DNA from: Channallabes apus
Taxonomy: Eukaryota > Chordata > Actinopteri > Siluriformes > Clariidae
NCBI GenBank assembly: GCA_030522415.1
Contig: CM060126.1
Span: 4,353,145-4,417,144 of the forward strand
DNA: 64,000 bases
Direction of reading: 5' to 3'
This document shows, piece after piece, positions 11,101-21,091 of the stretch. How positions within the stretch are numbered: position 1 is the first letter of the stretch; every line of letters begins with the position of its first letter. The position numbers and the translations under genes were made by a program. The notes under the pieces were generated by a model. That model ran no database searches, was not told the origin of the DNA, and saw only the letters and a list, made by a program, of their open reading frames with translations.

Positions 11101-11879
11101 GAAGGAAATTCCAAAAGGTTCACATGTTTTTTCATATGTTCTATAAACATTTTTGCAGTTTCAAATAACTTTACAGACCTGCAACATGATTCACCAAATT
11201 TATTTCTATTGAACTGCTGCTTCACCCTGCATATTCTATAGACTATGAATTTTACAAACCTTTAACAGGATTTCAATGTTTGCTTTGAGAAGCATGTTGT
11301 TTTGACTTTGTGACCAGTTCTATGGAATGCTGTAGGCAGGAATAGGAATCTATAGAACTTCTGCTTTGACCTGCATGTTCTGCTGAATTGTTGTAAAGAA
11401 CTCTACAGACCTACAACAGCAGTCTATAGAACTTTTGCTTTAAGATTGTGTGTGTTGAATTTTTACACAGATATAGAGAACTTTGTAGGCCTGCATAGGA
11501 CTATATAAAACTTCTACTTTGAAAGGTATGTTCTACAGATGTTTCACTGATTTCTAGACTACACTATACAACTTCTTCTTTATATTCTGGAGAATTACAA
11601 CTCTGTTCTCCATAACTCTATGGAATTTATGAGAAGACATGAATGTTAAAATGAATTTTTACTTTGTTCAAAGAATGTTTTCTTTAAAGAGCATCCTGTT
11701 AGTTAATTCTAATTCTTTTTGTTCTTTTTCTATGTTCATCCACAAGGTACTCTTTCTTCTTCTGCATTTCTTTAGAATGTTTTCATATACATCTTGGGTA
11801 CAAAGTTTTTTTGTTCTATAGACATTCTTTATAACCTTTTTTGAAGGGTTAAGATTAGGGTTTGAAGACTAATATTAGT

Positions 11880-12800
11880 CAAAGGAGCAATGGGTGCAGA
11901 TGGGAGAAGCTGATAACAGGAAATGTATAGAATGGACACTCCATGAAGCTGAAGTCCATGAAGTAGTGAGCCATATGAAATCCCAATTGATTTTGCCTGT
12001 AGACATGCTGGACTCTGTTCTAGACACAAAACATAATATTTAATACTCAGCAGTATCTCTGCAGTCAGACATGGTGGTGGCGGCATCGTGTTGAGCGTTA
12101 CTCTTGGTCTGTTGGATGTTTCTCTAAATACTACAGTAAGTGATGTATATTTTCTGAGAATCTTTATGCATTTATTTTAGTATCTTACCAAGACCTCTCT
12201 GTGTACTCCCTATAATCTCTTGTTTCAATACGGCAACTCTCCATCACCTTGTTTATAAAAATAAATAATGAAATGCGACACATGGGAATAAAAAGTAAGG
12301 CTTTACACCAGGTGCGACTGTCACTGTAAAAAATGGTGGAATAGTGTGGCTCTGCTTATATGCTATTTTTCCTCCTGAAAGCCTCATGGGAAGCACACTA
12401 GGAAGGCAACAAACCCTCTTTTTTTTACTCCTTATCCTTCTTGTCTTGTCTGTTCATTTTTGTGTTTTGCATTAGTGTTTAGTTAGCTGGATCACAAAAA
12501 GATTTGCAGGAGTGTTTGTACTTTGGTTTGGTGGTTTGGGTCATGGTGTCGGTTTTCGGTTAATAACACACTTAACACAACTCAAGTTGAGTTTAGTTTC
12601 GTGAAAAAGTAGTAAAAACTGCTTACCACTTACCACAACCACTTCTTATGTTTGACGGATATTGTTTCCAAGGGACGCATTTACAGTAACTGTATGTAAA
12701 GCTTGAACTTCATACTATGTCTACAAGCGTTGGCAACAAAACCCACACACATTTCAGCCTCATACACACACTCTGGATGTTTTGAATATTAACATTCACA
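11880..12800. other. Intergenic DNA with a tiny Tc1-like trace
   Basis: CATGGTGGTGGCGGCATCGTG near 12070 resembles the Tc1 HGGGSVMVWG block but stands alone. The rest is unique-looking AT-rich DNA without a gene. Confidence 0.4.
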
Positions 12801-13045
12801 TGGCTTCAAAACTTCTGTCTACACACAAGTTCTACAGAATTGTATGCAGTTTCATATAACTTTCTAGACCTGTAATATGTTTTAACACATTTCTGCTAAT
12901 TTATGCTCAGTTCAATCAAACAATACAGACCCCCATTAGTAGTCTATAAAACTGTCGCTTCAACCTGCATGCTCAGTAGAATTTTTACTCTGATCTACAG
13001 AACTCTATAGATCTGCAGACTCTACTGTACTTAAGATGCATGTTG

Positions 13046-13190
13046 TATTGCAAGAACAGTACTGTGTCAAGTGCATTCGGAAAAACCATGAAATACCATA
13101 ACACCATTTACAATTTAGGAAGAAATAAAAAAACTCCGGAAAGCCCATGGAATTAGAAGATGTGTCCAGACTACTGACTGGTCGTGTATA
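13046..13190. mobile_element. Decayed right half of the Tc1-type MITE
   Basis: The order TTGCAAGAACAGTA, TCAAGTGCATT, ACAATTTAGGAAGAAATAAA, CATGGAATTAGAA and a final CTGGTCGTGTATA parallels 2656-2870 of the MITE at 2467-2866, with deletions. It lies at the end of the minisatellite field. Confidence 0.7.
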
Positions 13191-13486
13191 ATCTAGTCTG
13201 TAATCTGCCTTGGGTTCTTCAGTTATTTGTCACTGCTTGTCAACCTGCATGGATTTAAAAATGACCACACTGCGCCACATCGCTCCTCTGAGTGACCCAT
13301 AAGAAACACACTGCAAATTTCCTCCTGAAGTGCCTCAGTGATCATAACGTCGGATTTCTCTTGACATTTCTAACGTGACTCGGTTTATAAAGCTGAGTCA
13401 ACACAGCGCAGAGCGTGTCAAATACACACCGCAAGCACGTCCGGCATGTGGACGCAGAGTCTCAGTACTGGTGTAGCATCAGGTTA

Positions 13487-13488
<2 letters not shown>

Positions 13489-13522
<34 letters not shown>

Positions 13523-13658
13523 ATCTGCATTGCATACGCACTCTCCTACATTTGCACAGGTTATACACCATGTTACTGAGCATGTGTAGTTTTACACACA
13601 CATGCAAGACAAATGTAAGCAGAGCTCCAGGTGCAATGACTAACTTAAGAAATGTTTG

Positions 13659-13702
<44 letters not shown>

Positions 13703-14150
13703 TCAAGACACTGGGATGCAGTACTGTGAGTGTGTGCTGCACATCTTGCATGTTAATCATCAAGACGCCAACACACACACACACACACACAAATAAAATG
13801 CAAACACCCCCACACACACTCTCTCTCTCTCTTCCCTTAGGCCTTACTTTGTGTATTTAAAAATGAATGCATAAACACAGATCCAGACATCTGAACACAA
13901 CACACACACACAAACACTCAGGGACATTGGGGTACAGTACAGTGAGTGTATGAACACACACATGTACACACACACACATGCACTTATTACACTGGGGTGC
14001 AGTACAGTGAGTGTGTGCTGCACATCTTGCATGTTAATCACCAACACACACACACACACACTTGCCTTAGGCCCTTCTTTGTGTTTTCTTTTTAATAGAC
14101 ACACATAGATCCAGACATCAGAACACAACACACACACACACACACACACA
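13489..14150. repeat. Tandem duplication built around (CA)n tracts
   Basis: Blocks GGGATGCAGTACTGTGAGTG (about 13711) and GGGGTGCAGTACAGTGAGTG (about 13993), both followed by GTGTGCTGCACATCTTGCAT, and blocks around CCTTAGGCC...ATCCAGACATC...GAACACAACACAC (13834-13905 and 14065-14128) show that a unit of about 230-285 bp with embedded (CA)n was duplicated and diverged. A (GT)n tract starts the cluster at 13489-13521. Confidence 0.8.
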
Positions 14151-14740
14151 GATGTAAGCAGTCAGCATTTCTGCAGTGTGTTGCACTTTGTGTGTGAGAG
14201 AACATTGCGAGCCCCTCATCGGCGCGAGTGCCGCAGTCCGCACGCACACACACGCGCGCGCGCGAGCGCGAGCCCAACATCATAAACCGCCCTGCCACGC
14301 GCCGCCCCGCGCGCACCACAGTCATGCCCCTGTCTATAACCCCTCCAACACACACACACACACACACACCGTATCCCTCTGTCATTCTCACCTGCAGCTT
14401 TGTCCTTGTTCTCCATGTCACTCTCTCTATCTCTCTCCCTCTCTCTCTCTGTCGGTGTCGATGATGATGATGGTGACGAAGAGGAAGAAGCTGAAGACGG
14501 GCGGCTCCCTCGCGCACTCTCGCTCGCTCTTCGTCCCTTGCTGCTCGCGAGGATGCTCTCATGCGCGCGCGGAGTCACGTGGATGCGGGATCGTCTCTGC
14601 CGTTAGGGCCGTTAATTCCGTTTCTGTCTGCAGGCGCGTGCGGCGCGTTACCTGTGTGTGCGCGCGCGCTTGTGTGTGTGCGTTAGAGAGAGAGAGCTAG
14701 AGACAGAGGGTGTGAGGGTGTGCTGCAGACGCTGGTGTGA
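14151..14740. promoter_or_regulatory. CpG-rich block, possible promoter/CpG island
   Basis: Unlike the AT-rich surroundings, this stretch has many CG dinucleotides (GCGCGCGCGAGCGCGAGC near 14253, CGCGCGCGGAGTCACGTGG near 14563) plus CA, CT and GATGAT short repeats. High CpG density usually marks a vertebrate promoter. The CACGTG E-box at 14576 and the candidate exon on the minus strand point to leftward transcription, but no downstream exons were found. Confidence 0.4.
14392..14416 (-). other. Candidate first coding exon with strong splice donor
   Basis: On the minus strand, an ATG at 14416 in good context (GTGACATGG) opens MENKDKAA and runs straight into CAG|GTGAGA, a near-consensus donor, at 14391. 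It would be a 25-nt coding exon in phase 1, with a longer in-frame extension upstream through a Ser-rich and RERE-rich reading. The product is not recognised. Confidence 0.3.
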
Positions 14741-14985
14741 CGTCACGAGTTTGATCTCGTCACCCCCAAAAAAAAACAAAGGGGGGAAAAAAAAAAGTAA
14801 ATGGAGCAGAATGACTTCATATCTGATTTATAACCAGTGTAGTGCATAAGTATTCACCCCCTCTTGAAATTTTTATCCTCCTCACAGAGCCAGAAACAGA
14901 AATAAAGGAATTAATCCTGGATCTAAACATATAGTAACAACCATAATTACATCTCTTTTGGAGGGGATTTGGTAGGACATCCACA

Positions 14986-15069
14986 GGTGGCACAGTTGCT
15001 TAGAGGTTAGCACTGTCGCCTTGAACCTCCAGGGTTGGCGTTCGATTCTCCATGTTCTCCACATGCCAC
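14986..15069 (+). mobile_element. DANA/Mermaid-like SINE, 5' part only
   Basis: GGTGGCACAG...TTAGCACTGTCGCC (A-box region) and GTTCGATTCTC (B-box region) match the tRNA-like head of the full copy at 36745. The body and tail are absent after CATGTTCTCCACATGCCACC. Confidence 0.7.
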
Positions 15070-15109
15070 CCAGCATATTGGGTGAGAGATGCTACCCATA
15101 CAGAGGTTC

Positions 15110-15345
15110 TGTACCCTGATATACGAGGCGAGTTCTTAAAGCAATATATCGTATTGCGAAACGCATTGTCCCATTGGAAATTAATGTAAATGCAAATAAT
15201 CCGTTCCAGCCACCCAAAAATATTACCAATTGTTAAAAAGTTACCAATAGTCAACACTATAATCATATTTTTGCAATTAAAAACAATCAAAACATTTAGA
15301 AAAGACATTTAAATTAAGTAAAATATGAAATGAATAGACAATAAA
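15110..15345 (-). mobile_element. Tigger-like element end fragment
   Basis: Read on the minus strand, ATTGGTAATATTTTTGGGTG followed by GCTGGAACGGAT parallels 46313-46345 of the Tigger-like element at 45815-46431, including the outward GCAATACG...CGAGG-like end. Only one end is left. Confidence 0.6.
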
Positions 15346-15970
15346 CCTCATTCAACCTTCATTTATAATTCCTCTTGCCACTGGTTGCTTAAAAAATTAA
15401 CTGAAACAAAAGGAAACCCATCAAGCATGGGGACAACGTGTAAACTCCACACACACAGAACCCGACGCGGGAATCAAAATAGTGAAAGGTGTCAATGCCA
15501 CTAAGCCACCATGCCACCATAATTACCTCTGGTACTATTGTTCGCCACCAGAAATCAGATAATTAGATTAGATCTTACCTGTTTGCAATAAAAAAAATTT
15601 ATCTCAATATAAAGAGACCTAAGATTTTTTTTATTATACAAGGTGGCAATAAGGGAAGAATCCATGATGGAAAAAATATTAATTTATATTTAAAAATATA
15701 AATTAAAGCAAATACTTACAATGCTTAAAAAGCCTTGTATTTTACATCACGAATCCAAGAAGATCCTAAAGAAAAAAAAAAGTTGAGTGGTCTTTTATAC
15801 CGCTTTTTCACCAAGGCAGTTCAAGAGACAGTTTGGAGCCACGCCCATTTTCGAGCCAGTTCTTTGTTTTCAGACAGCCAAACCACGGGTCCTCAGAAAG
15901 AAAAATCTTTTTTGTATTCTTTTGTATTCTTCTAGTGCAATTTTCCTTTTATTGTAGTGAAATATTTCTC
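15346..15970. other. Flank of the LTR element; contains a dispersed repeat
   Basis: The last 60 bp (TTTGTATTCTTCTAGTGCAA...TTTATTGTAG) match 56620-56665. The sequence after the 3' LTR (CACTGTGTATGGTT near 21132) matches 56705-56720, so the retrotransposon landed in a copy of this repeat. The rest is AT-rich without a gene. Confidence 0.6.
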
Positions 15971-16347
15971 TGTCATGCACAATCAATCTGCGCCCGGCAC
16001 TAGGACCCGGAAGTAAGACGAACCAGGAAGTATAAAAGAGGTAAACAAACGATGGCTTACCGCTCAGTCATTGAGTTCGGCCCATGTCGGTTACAGTTGT
16101 CGTTTCAGCAAACCGTGAGTACTCACCAGTTGGTTCATCTGTCTTTTGCTATTGTGTGTGTATCTATAGGACGCGGGTTAAATTTGTGTTTTTCCCTTGC
16201 TCCGCTTTTGTGAGAGTCCTTAGACTAAATCGCGTGGTTATCCTGCCTACTCGCTTCTTTCCGCGTTTGGGTTTATCCTCCACGCTACATTGGGCTAACC
16301 GCTAAAGCTACGTCTTCTGGTCACCTCAGGTTAGTCCATCTCTGACA
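15971..16347 (+). repeat. 5' LTR with TATA box
   Basis: Begins TGTCATGCAC and ends TCTGACA (TG...CA). A TATA box (TATAAAAG) lies at 16031, which puts transcription start near 16061, the first base of R. A 73-codon frame inside is identical in both LTRs, but only because the LTRs are identical; it is not evidence of a gene. Confidence 0.93.
16062..16072 (+). promoter_or_regulatory. Putative self-primer at the RNA 5' end
   Basis: GCTCAGTCATT, about 30 nt downstream of the TATA box, is an exact reverse complement of AATGACTGAGC at 16349-16359, directly after the LTR. In the Tf1/sushi group the 5' end of the RNA folds onto such a site and primes minus-strand DNA synthesis instead of a tRNA. Confidence 0.7.
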
Positions 16348-16348
16348 G

Positions 16349-16359
16349 AATGACTGAGC
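16349..16359 (+). promoter_or_regulatory. Putative self-priming binding site (PBS)
   Basis: AATGACTGAGC begins one base after the LTR end and overlaps the gag ATG (16350). It is an 11-nt perfect complement of 16062-16072, and no obvious match to a tRNA 3' end is seen. The position is exactly where a PBS belongs. Confidence 0.7.
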
Positions 16360-17369
16360 CGTCCGCGGTGAACCCAGCGGATTATGCGAGTGTTTGCGAC
16401 GTTGTGGATCAGCATGGCGCGCTAATCAATCAGCTAACCGGGGATCTCGCTTCTCTCCTCCGCGAGGTCGCTGAGCTCCGGCGGGAGAATGTGGATCTCC
16501 GCGCGGCTGTTGATGGCGTCACTGCTCGATCGCACGCCGCGGAGCCCGCGGCGCCGCATCATCACCCCTCCCCCCCCCCTTCTGATGTTTTTCTTTCTCT
16601 ACCAGAGAAGTGGAACGGCACGGATGGGAAGTGCAGTGTATTTCTGACAGCTCTCGATCTGGTGTTTGAGTTCAATGCCACCAAGTACTCCACCGATCGC
16701 CTCCGCATTGCTCTTCTCGTCTCGTTGCTCAAAGGGCAGGCAGCTGAGTGGGCCACGGCAGTTCTCCAAGCAGACACGGACACCGCCCACTCGTACAATG
16801 AGTTCACCCACCAACTCAGACTCACCTTCGAGCACCCAGCGGGCGAGGTGGAAACCGACACCAGACTCTACCACCTGAGGCAGGGAGGATCGCCCGTGAG
16901 CCGCTACACAGCGGAGTTTCACACCCTCGCCGTACAGACCACGTGGGGCGATGCAGCGCTCCGGACGTCCTACTACGAGGGCCTGGCGTCTCGGATCAAG
17001 GACGAACTAGCCGGGCGAGAGCTTCCTGCGACCTTGGAGGGCCTGATCCAACTCGCTCTCTGGATCGACCAGCGCCTTCTCTCTCGCCCGAGGCCAGCCC
17101 CTCGCACCCTGCCGCCTGCACCCACCTTCACCGTCACCACTCCACGACCCGCAGACTCCGTCACCTACTCCACCCCTGGACATGTCGGTTCTCCACCTCC
17201 TGCCGTGGTTGACACCGGAGCCGGGGAACCCATGCAATTAGGACGCGCCTCCTTGACCGCTGCAGAACGGGAGAGACGCTTCCGCGAAGGACTCTGCGCC
17301 TATTGCGGGTCAGCCACACATCACCGGGCAGCCTGTCCTCTCAGACCGGGAAACGCACAGGCCCGGTGA
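16350..17369 (+). CDS. gag: Gag-like protein of the LTR retrotransposon
   Basis: An intact frame of 339 codons. It opens with MTEPSAVNPADYASVCDVVD and a predicted coiled coil (LLREVAELRRENVDLRAAV, residues about 36-56), then a Pro-rich linker, a retrotransposon gag core (residues about 85-230: LPEKWNGT, FLTALDLVFEF, LRQGGSPVSRYTAEF) and a CCHC zinc knuckle near the C-terminus (CAYCGSATHHRAAC, CX2CX4HX4C). It would form the capsid and package the RNA in the cytoplasm. The ATG lies inside the PBS. pol follows in a different frame. Confidence 0.9.
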   Translation: MTEPSAVNPADYASVCDVVDQHGALINQLTGDLASLLREVAELRRENVDLRAAVDGVTARSHAAEPAAPHHHPSPPPSDVFLSLPEKWNGTDGKCSVFLTALDLVFEFNATKYSTDRLRIALLVSLLKGQAAEWATAVLQADTDTAHSYNEFTHQLRLTFEHPAGEVETDTRLYHLRQGGSPVSRYTAEFHTLAVQTTWGDAALRTSYYEGLASRIKDELAGRELPATLEGLIQLALWIDQRLLSRPRPAPRTLPPAPTFTVTTPRPADSVTYSTPGHVGSPPPAVVDTGAGEPMQLGRASLTAAERERRFREGLCAYCGSATHHRAACPLRPGNAQAR

Positions 17370-20300
17370 GAAGGGAGAGACACTCGCCGGGTCACCTCCG
17401 TCTCTCCGCCATCACCACCAACTCCTCCCATCTCACGGTTCAGGTACACCTCCAGGTTGGCCACAACGAGTCCGAAGTGCTGCGTTCATCAACTCCGGGG
17501 CAGCAGGTAACTTCATTGACTCCTCATATGCCAAAAAACTGGGGGTAAAACTGGAGGCGTTATCCCAGTCCGTTCGTATCACATCTGTCGACGGTCGCCC
17601 CCTATCCACCAGCCCAATCAGCACACGAACCGAATCTATCACCGTCTCCATTGACCAACACCACGAACAGCTAAAGTTTTTCGTCACCTCCATCTCTTCA
17701 CCTCCCATCATCCTTGGACATCCCTGGCTGCTCCAGCATGACCCTCCTGGACCCAGAATCGGATCCTCCAGTGGGGCGCGACCTGCAACGAACTATGCCT
17801 ACAGGCAGCGGCTGGGACGTGCTCTAGGGAGTCCGAGGCCCCCGACGTCGACACCAACTCCATCCCAGAGCCGTATCGGGATCTAGCGGAGGTCTTCTGC
17901 AAACGACGAGCCACCCATCTTCCTCCACATCGTCCATACGATCTCGCCATCGACCTCCAACCCGGTACGGTCCCACCCCGCGGCCATCTCTATTCGCTCA
18001 CATCCACCGAGACCCAGGTGATGGAGGAATATGTGAACAACGCCCTGCGCCAAGGCACCATCAGGCACTCCTCATCACCTGCCGCCGCGGGGTTCTTCTT
18101 CGTGAAGAAAAGAGGCGGTGAACTTCGCCCTTGTGTCGACTATTGGGGGCTCAACAACATCACAATCAAAAACCGACATCCTCTGCCTCTTACCAACTCA
18201 GCCCTGGATGCTCTCTCTGGCGCCACCGTCTTTACGAAGTTGGACCTCCGGAGCGCCTACAACTTGGTGCGTATCAGAGAGGGCGATGAGTGGAAGACGG
18301 CATTCATCACCCCCACCGGACACTACGAAACCCTCGTCATCCCGTTCGGACTGTGCAATGCCCCCGCCGCATTTCAACACTTTATCAATGATGTCCTTCG
18401 TGACATGCTCGGCCGGTGGGCATTCGCTTACCTGGATGATATTCTAATATATTCACGCACTATGGAAGAACACACCCAGCACGTCAGAGCGGTTCTCAAG
18501 AGATTACTCGCCCACCAACTGTACTGTAAGTTGGAAAAGTGCGCTTTTCACGAGCGCTCCACCACGTTCCTGGGTTTTGTCATCTCGCCCCAGGGTGTGG
18601 CCATGGACCCGCAGAAACTAGAGGTTGTGCGTCATTGGCCCCTACCCAAGACCCTCAAGCAGCTTCAACGGTTTCTTGGGTTTGCGAACTTCTATCGTCG
18701 CTTTATCCGGGACTACAGTACAGTTGCCGCCCCCCTAACCTCTCTGACCCGTCCTTCAACACTTCCTTTTCACCTCAACCCAGCCGCCATATCCGCCTTC
18801 CGGTCACTTTGTCACCGTTTCACCACTGCACCGATTCTCCACCATCCAGATGCCAGTAAACCATTCGTTGTAGAGGTGGATGCTTCAGATGTGGGCGCTG
18901 GAGCTATCCTCTTGCAACGAGGTCCAGATCAAAAGCTACACCCATGTAGCTTTTTCTCCAGGAAATTTAATTCCACTCAGCAGCGATACGGGGTAGGGGA
19001 CCGCGAACTGCTGGCCATAAAGTGGGCTCTGGAGGAATGGCGTCACTGGCTCCAGGGCGTCAGCGAGCCATTCATAATCTGGACAGACCATCAAAACCTC
19101 ATCACCATTAAGACCATTAAGCAGCTAAACCCACGACAGGCGCGGTGGGCTCTCTTTTTTGAGAACTATAACTTTCACCTCTCATACCGCCCGGGGTCCA
19201 AGAACACCAAAGCGGACGCCCTCTCACGACAGCTCGAGGTGGACCTTCCCCGGGCGGACCCCGCGTCTGTCCTTCCATCTTCCAGGATCATCGCCCCCCT
19301 GCAACTGGGCCTGGAAACGAGAGTGCGCCAGGCACGAGGTACAGAGACCGAACCGGCAGGTGTGCCACCTGGACGACTCTTCGTGCCCGAGGTGATGAGA
19401 CCCGAGGTCCTCCAATGGGGACATTCCTCACCCATTTCAGGCCATCCGGGCACACGACGATCCCTCCAATTTCTCCAGCGGGACTTCTGGTGGCCGTCCA
19501 TGACGAGGGACGTCCAAGAGTTCGTTCAGGCATGCCCAGTGTGCGCCAGGGCCAAAAGCACCAACCAACCGTCCCCAGGAGAACTGCAACCGCTCCCAGT
19601 CCCTCGACGGCCCTGGACGCACATTGCCGTCGACTTCATCACGGGCCTGCCGGCCTCCGAAGGAAAGGACACCATCCTCACGATCGTGGATCGGTTCTCT
19701 AAGACCATGCATCTGGTGGCTCTCGCCGGACTCCCGTCAGCAAAGGAGACAGCAGAACTGATATTAGAGCACGTAGTCCGTCTGCATGGAACGGGGATAT
19801 CGAACCCAAGGATATCGTCTCGGACAGAGGGCCCCAGTTCACAGCCCGGTTCTGGAAGGCCTTCTGCCGTCTGATCGACTCCACCTGCAGTCTGTCCTCC
19901 GGATACCACCCACAGACACAGACACAACGGTCAGACGGAGCGGACCAACCAACAACTGGAGCGCTATCTAAGGTGTTTCATAGCGGACCGTCAGCGCTCC
20001 TGGGCACGCTACCTCATCTGGGTCACACAACTTCCACATCTCCTCTGCCACCAACCTAAGCCCATTTGAGGTATGCCACGGTTTCCAACCCTCCGTGTTC
20101 AACCACCCAGAGCCGGAGGTTGATGTACCGTCGGCCCAACAGTTGGTCCGCAGATGTCGGCGGCTCTGGATTACGACCAACCGGGCCATCCAACATGCCA
20201 ATGCCCGCTACACCCACCAACATCGCCGCCGACATTCTCCAGGACGACTATACCACGTAGGTGACAGGGTATGGCTTTCCACAAAAAACCTCCACCTCCA

Positions 20301-20757
20301 CACCGAGTCAAAGAAACTTTCCCCCAGATTCATCGGACCATACCACATCACCCACAGAATTAACCCTGTCACCTACCGGCTCCAGCTGCCTGCGGCGCTC
20401 CGGATCCACCCAGTATTCCACCTATCCCAGTTCAAGCCCTTCATCACCTGACCCATGATTCCACACACCCCCCCAGCTCCTCCTCCCCGGATCATCAACG
20501 GCGGTCCCGCCTACACCGTGCGCCGAATCCTCGACTCGCGCCCTCGGGGCAAAGGTACGCAATACCTGGTGGACTGGGAGGGCTATGGCCCCGAGGAGCA
20601 ATCTTGGATCCCGGCCCGGTTCATTCTCGACCCTCAGCTAATTCGGGACTACCGTCACAGGGTATCCTCCACCCCAGGACCGTCAGGAGCCAGTCCTGGA
20701 CAGGGGGGTACTGTCATGCACACTCAATCTGCGCCCGGCACTAGGATCCGGAAGTAA
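17370..20757 (+). pseudogene. pol: Pol of the LTR retrotransposon, frameshifted
   Basis: Domains in order: aspartic protease about 17430-17750 (the motif reads NSGAAGNF, with Asn where the catalytic Asp is expected); RT in a 618-codon frame from 18018, with LDLRSAYN and the YLDD box at 18429; RNase H about 18860-19200 ([29 protein letters not shown]); integrase zinc-binding part (CPVCARAKS, about 19530) and first Asp (VDFITGLP, 19629). The frame is lost near 17480, between about 17730 and 17770, and near 19790, before the second integrase Asp region (SDRGPQF in another frame, about 19818), and shifts again after 19900. The last 100 codons (20455-20757) hold a chromodomain ([26 protein letters not shown]). 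The element as read cannot make a complete Pol. Confidence 0.9.
20699..20711 (+). promoter_or_regulatory. Polypurine tract before the 3' LTR
   Basis: GACAGGGGGGTAC directly precedes the TGTCATGC of the 3' LTR, the expected place for the plus-strand primer of LTR retrotransposons. Confidence 0.75.
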
Positions 20758-21091
20758 GACGGGCGCCAAGGAAGTATAAAAGAGGTAAACAAACGATGGC
20801 TTACCGCTCAGTCATTGAGTTCGGCCCATGTCGGTTACAGTTGTCGTTTCAGCAAACCGTGAGTACTCACCAGTTGGTTCATCTGTCTTTTGCTATTGTG
20901 TGTGTATCTATAGGACGCGGGTTAAATTTGTGTTTTTCCCTTGCTCCGCTTTTGTGAGAGTCCTTAGACTAAATCGCGTGGTTATCCTGCCTACTCGCTT
21001 CTTTCCGCGTTTGGGTTTATCCTCCACGCTACATTGGGCTAACCGCTAAAGCTACGTCTTCTGGTCACCTCAGGTTAGTCCATCTCTGACA
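20712..21091 (+). repeat. 3' LTR
   Basis: Matches the 5' LTR except for two substitutions near its start (CACACTCAAT versus CACAATCAAT; GGATCCGG versus GGACCCGG) and a short change with three extra bases (GGGCGCCAAGG versus AACCAGG). R and U5 appear identical. Confidence 0.93.

Larger units (their letters stand above)
9690..13045. repeat. Decayed minisatellite field, about 74-bp period
   Basis: A degenerate unit built from TCTATAGAACTTCTGCTTTG, CCTGCATGTTCT and ACAGACCTGCAACAG blocks recurs many times in 9768-10010, 11150-11640 and 12820-13045. Two adjacent better copies start at about 11355 and 11429, a spacing of 74 bp. The field is split by an old Tc1 copy (about 10070-11100) and unrelated DNA (11880-12800). 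No coding potential. Confidence 0.7.
15971..21091 (+). mobile_element. Ty3/gypsy LTR retrotransposon, chromovirus (Tf1/sushi-like) type
   Basis: A full-length element of 5.1 kb: 5' LTR (377 bp), a primer-binding sequence overlapping the gag start, gag, protease, reverse transcriptase, RNase H, integrase, a chromodomain, a purine-rich tract (GGACAGGGGGGTA) and the 3' LTR (380 bp). The gene order RT-RH-IN with a C-terminal chromodomain places it in the chromovirus branch of Ty3/gypsy. The LTRs differ at only a few bases in the U3 part, so insertion was recent, yet pol carries several frameshifts. No perfect 5-bp target duplication is visible (TTCTC left, ATATC right). Confidence 0.93.

Noticed and set aside
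14092..14700. Overlapping frames of 100-170 codons on both strands in the CpG-rich block
   Set aside because: Their composition is driven by CA, CT and CG repeats. Only the short minus-strand exon candidate with a good donor is kept.
16084..16305. 73-codon frame present twice (also 20828-21049)
   Set aside because: It lies inside R/U5 of the LTR and is duplicated only because the LTRs are nearly identical. No protein motif.
19175..19927. Antisense frames across pol
   Set aside because: They are shadows of the GC-rich pol coding strand, with no similarity of their own.
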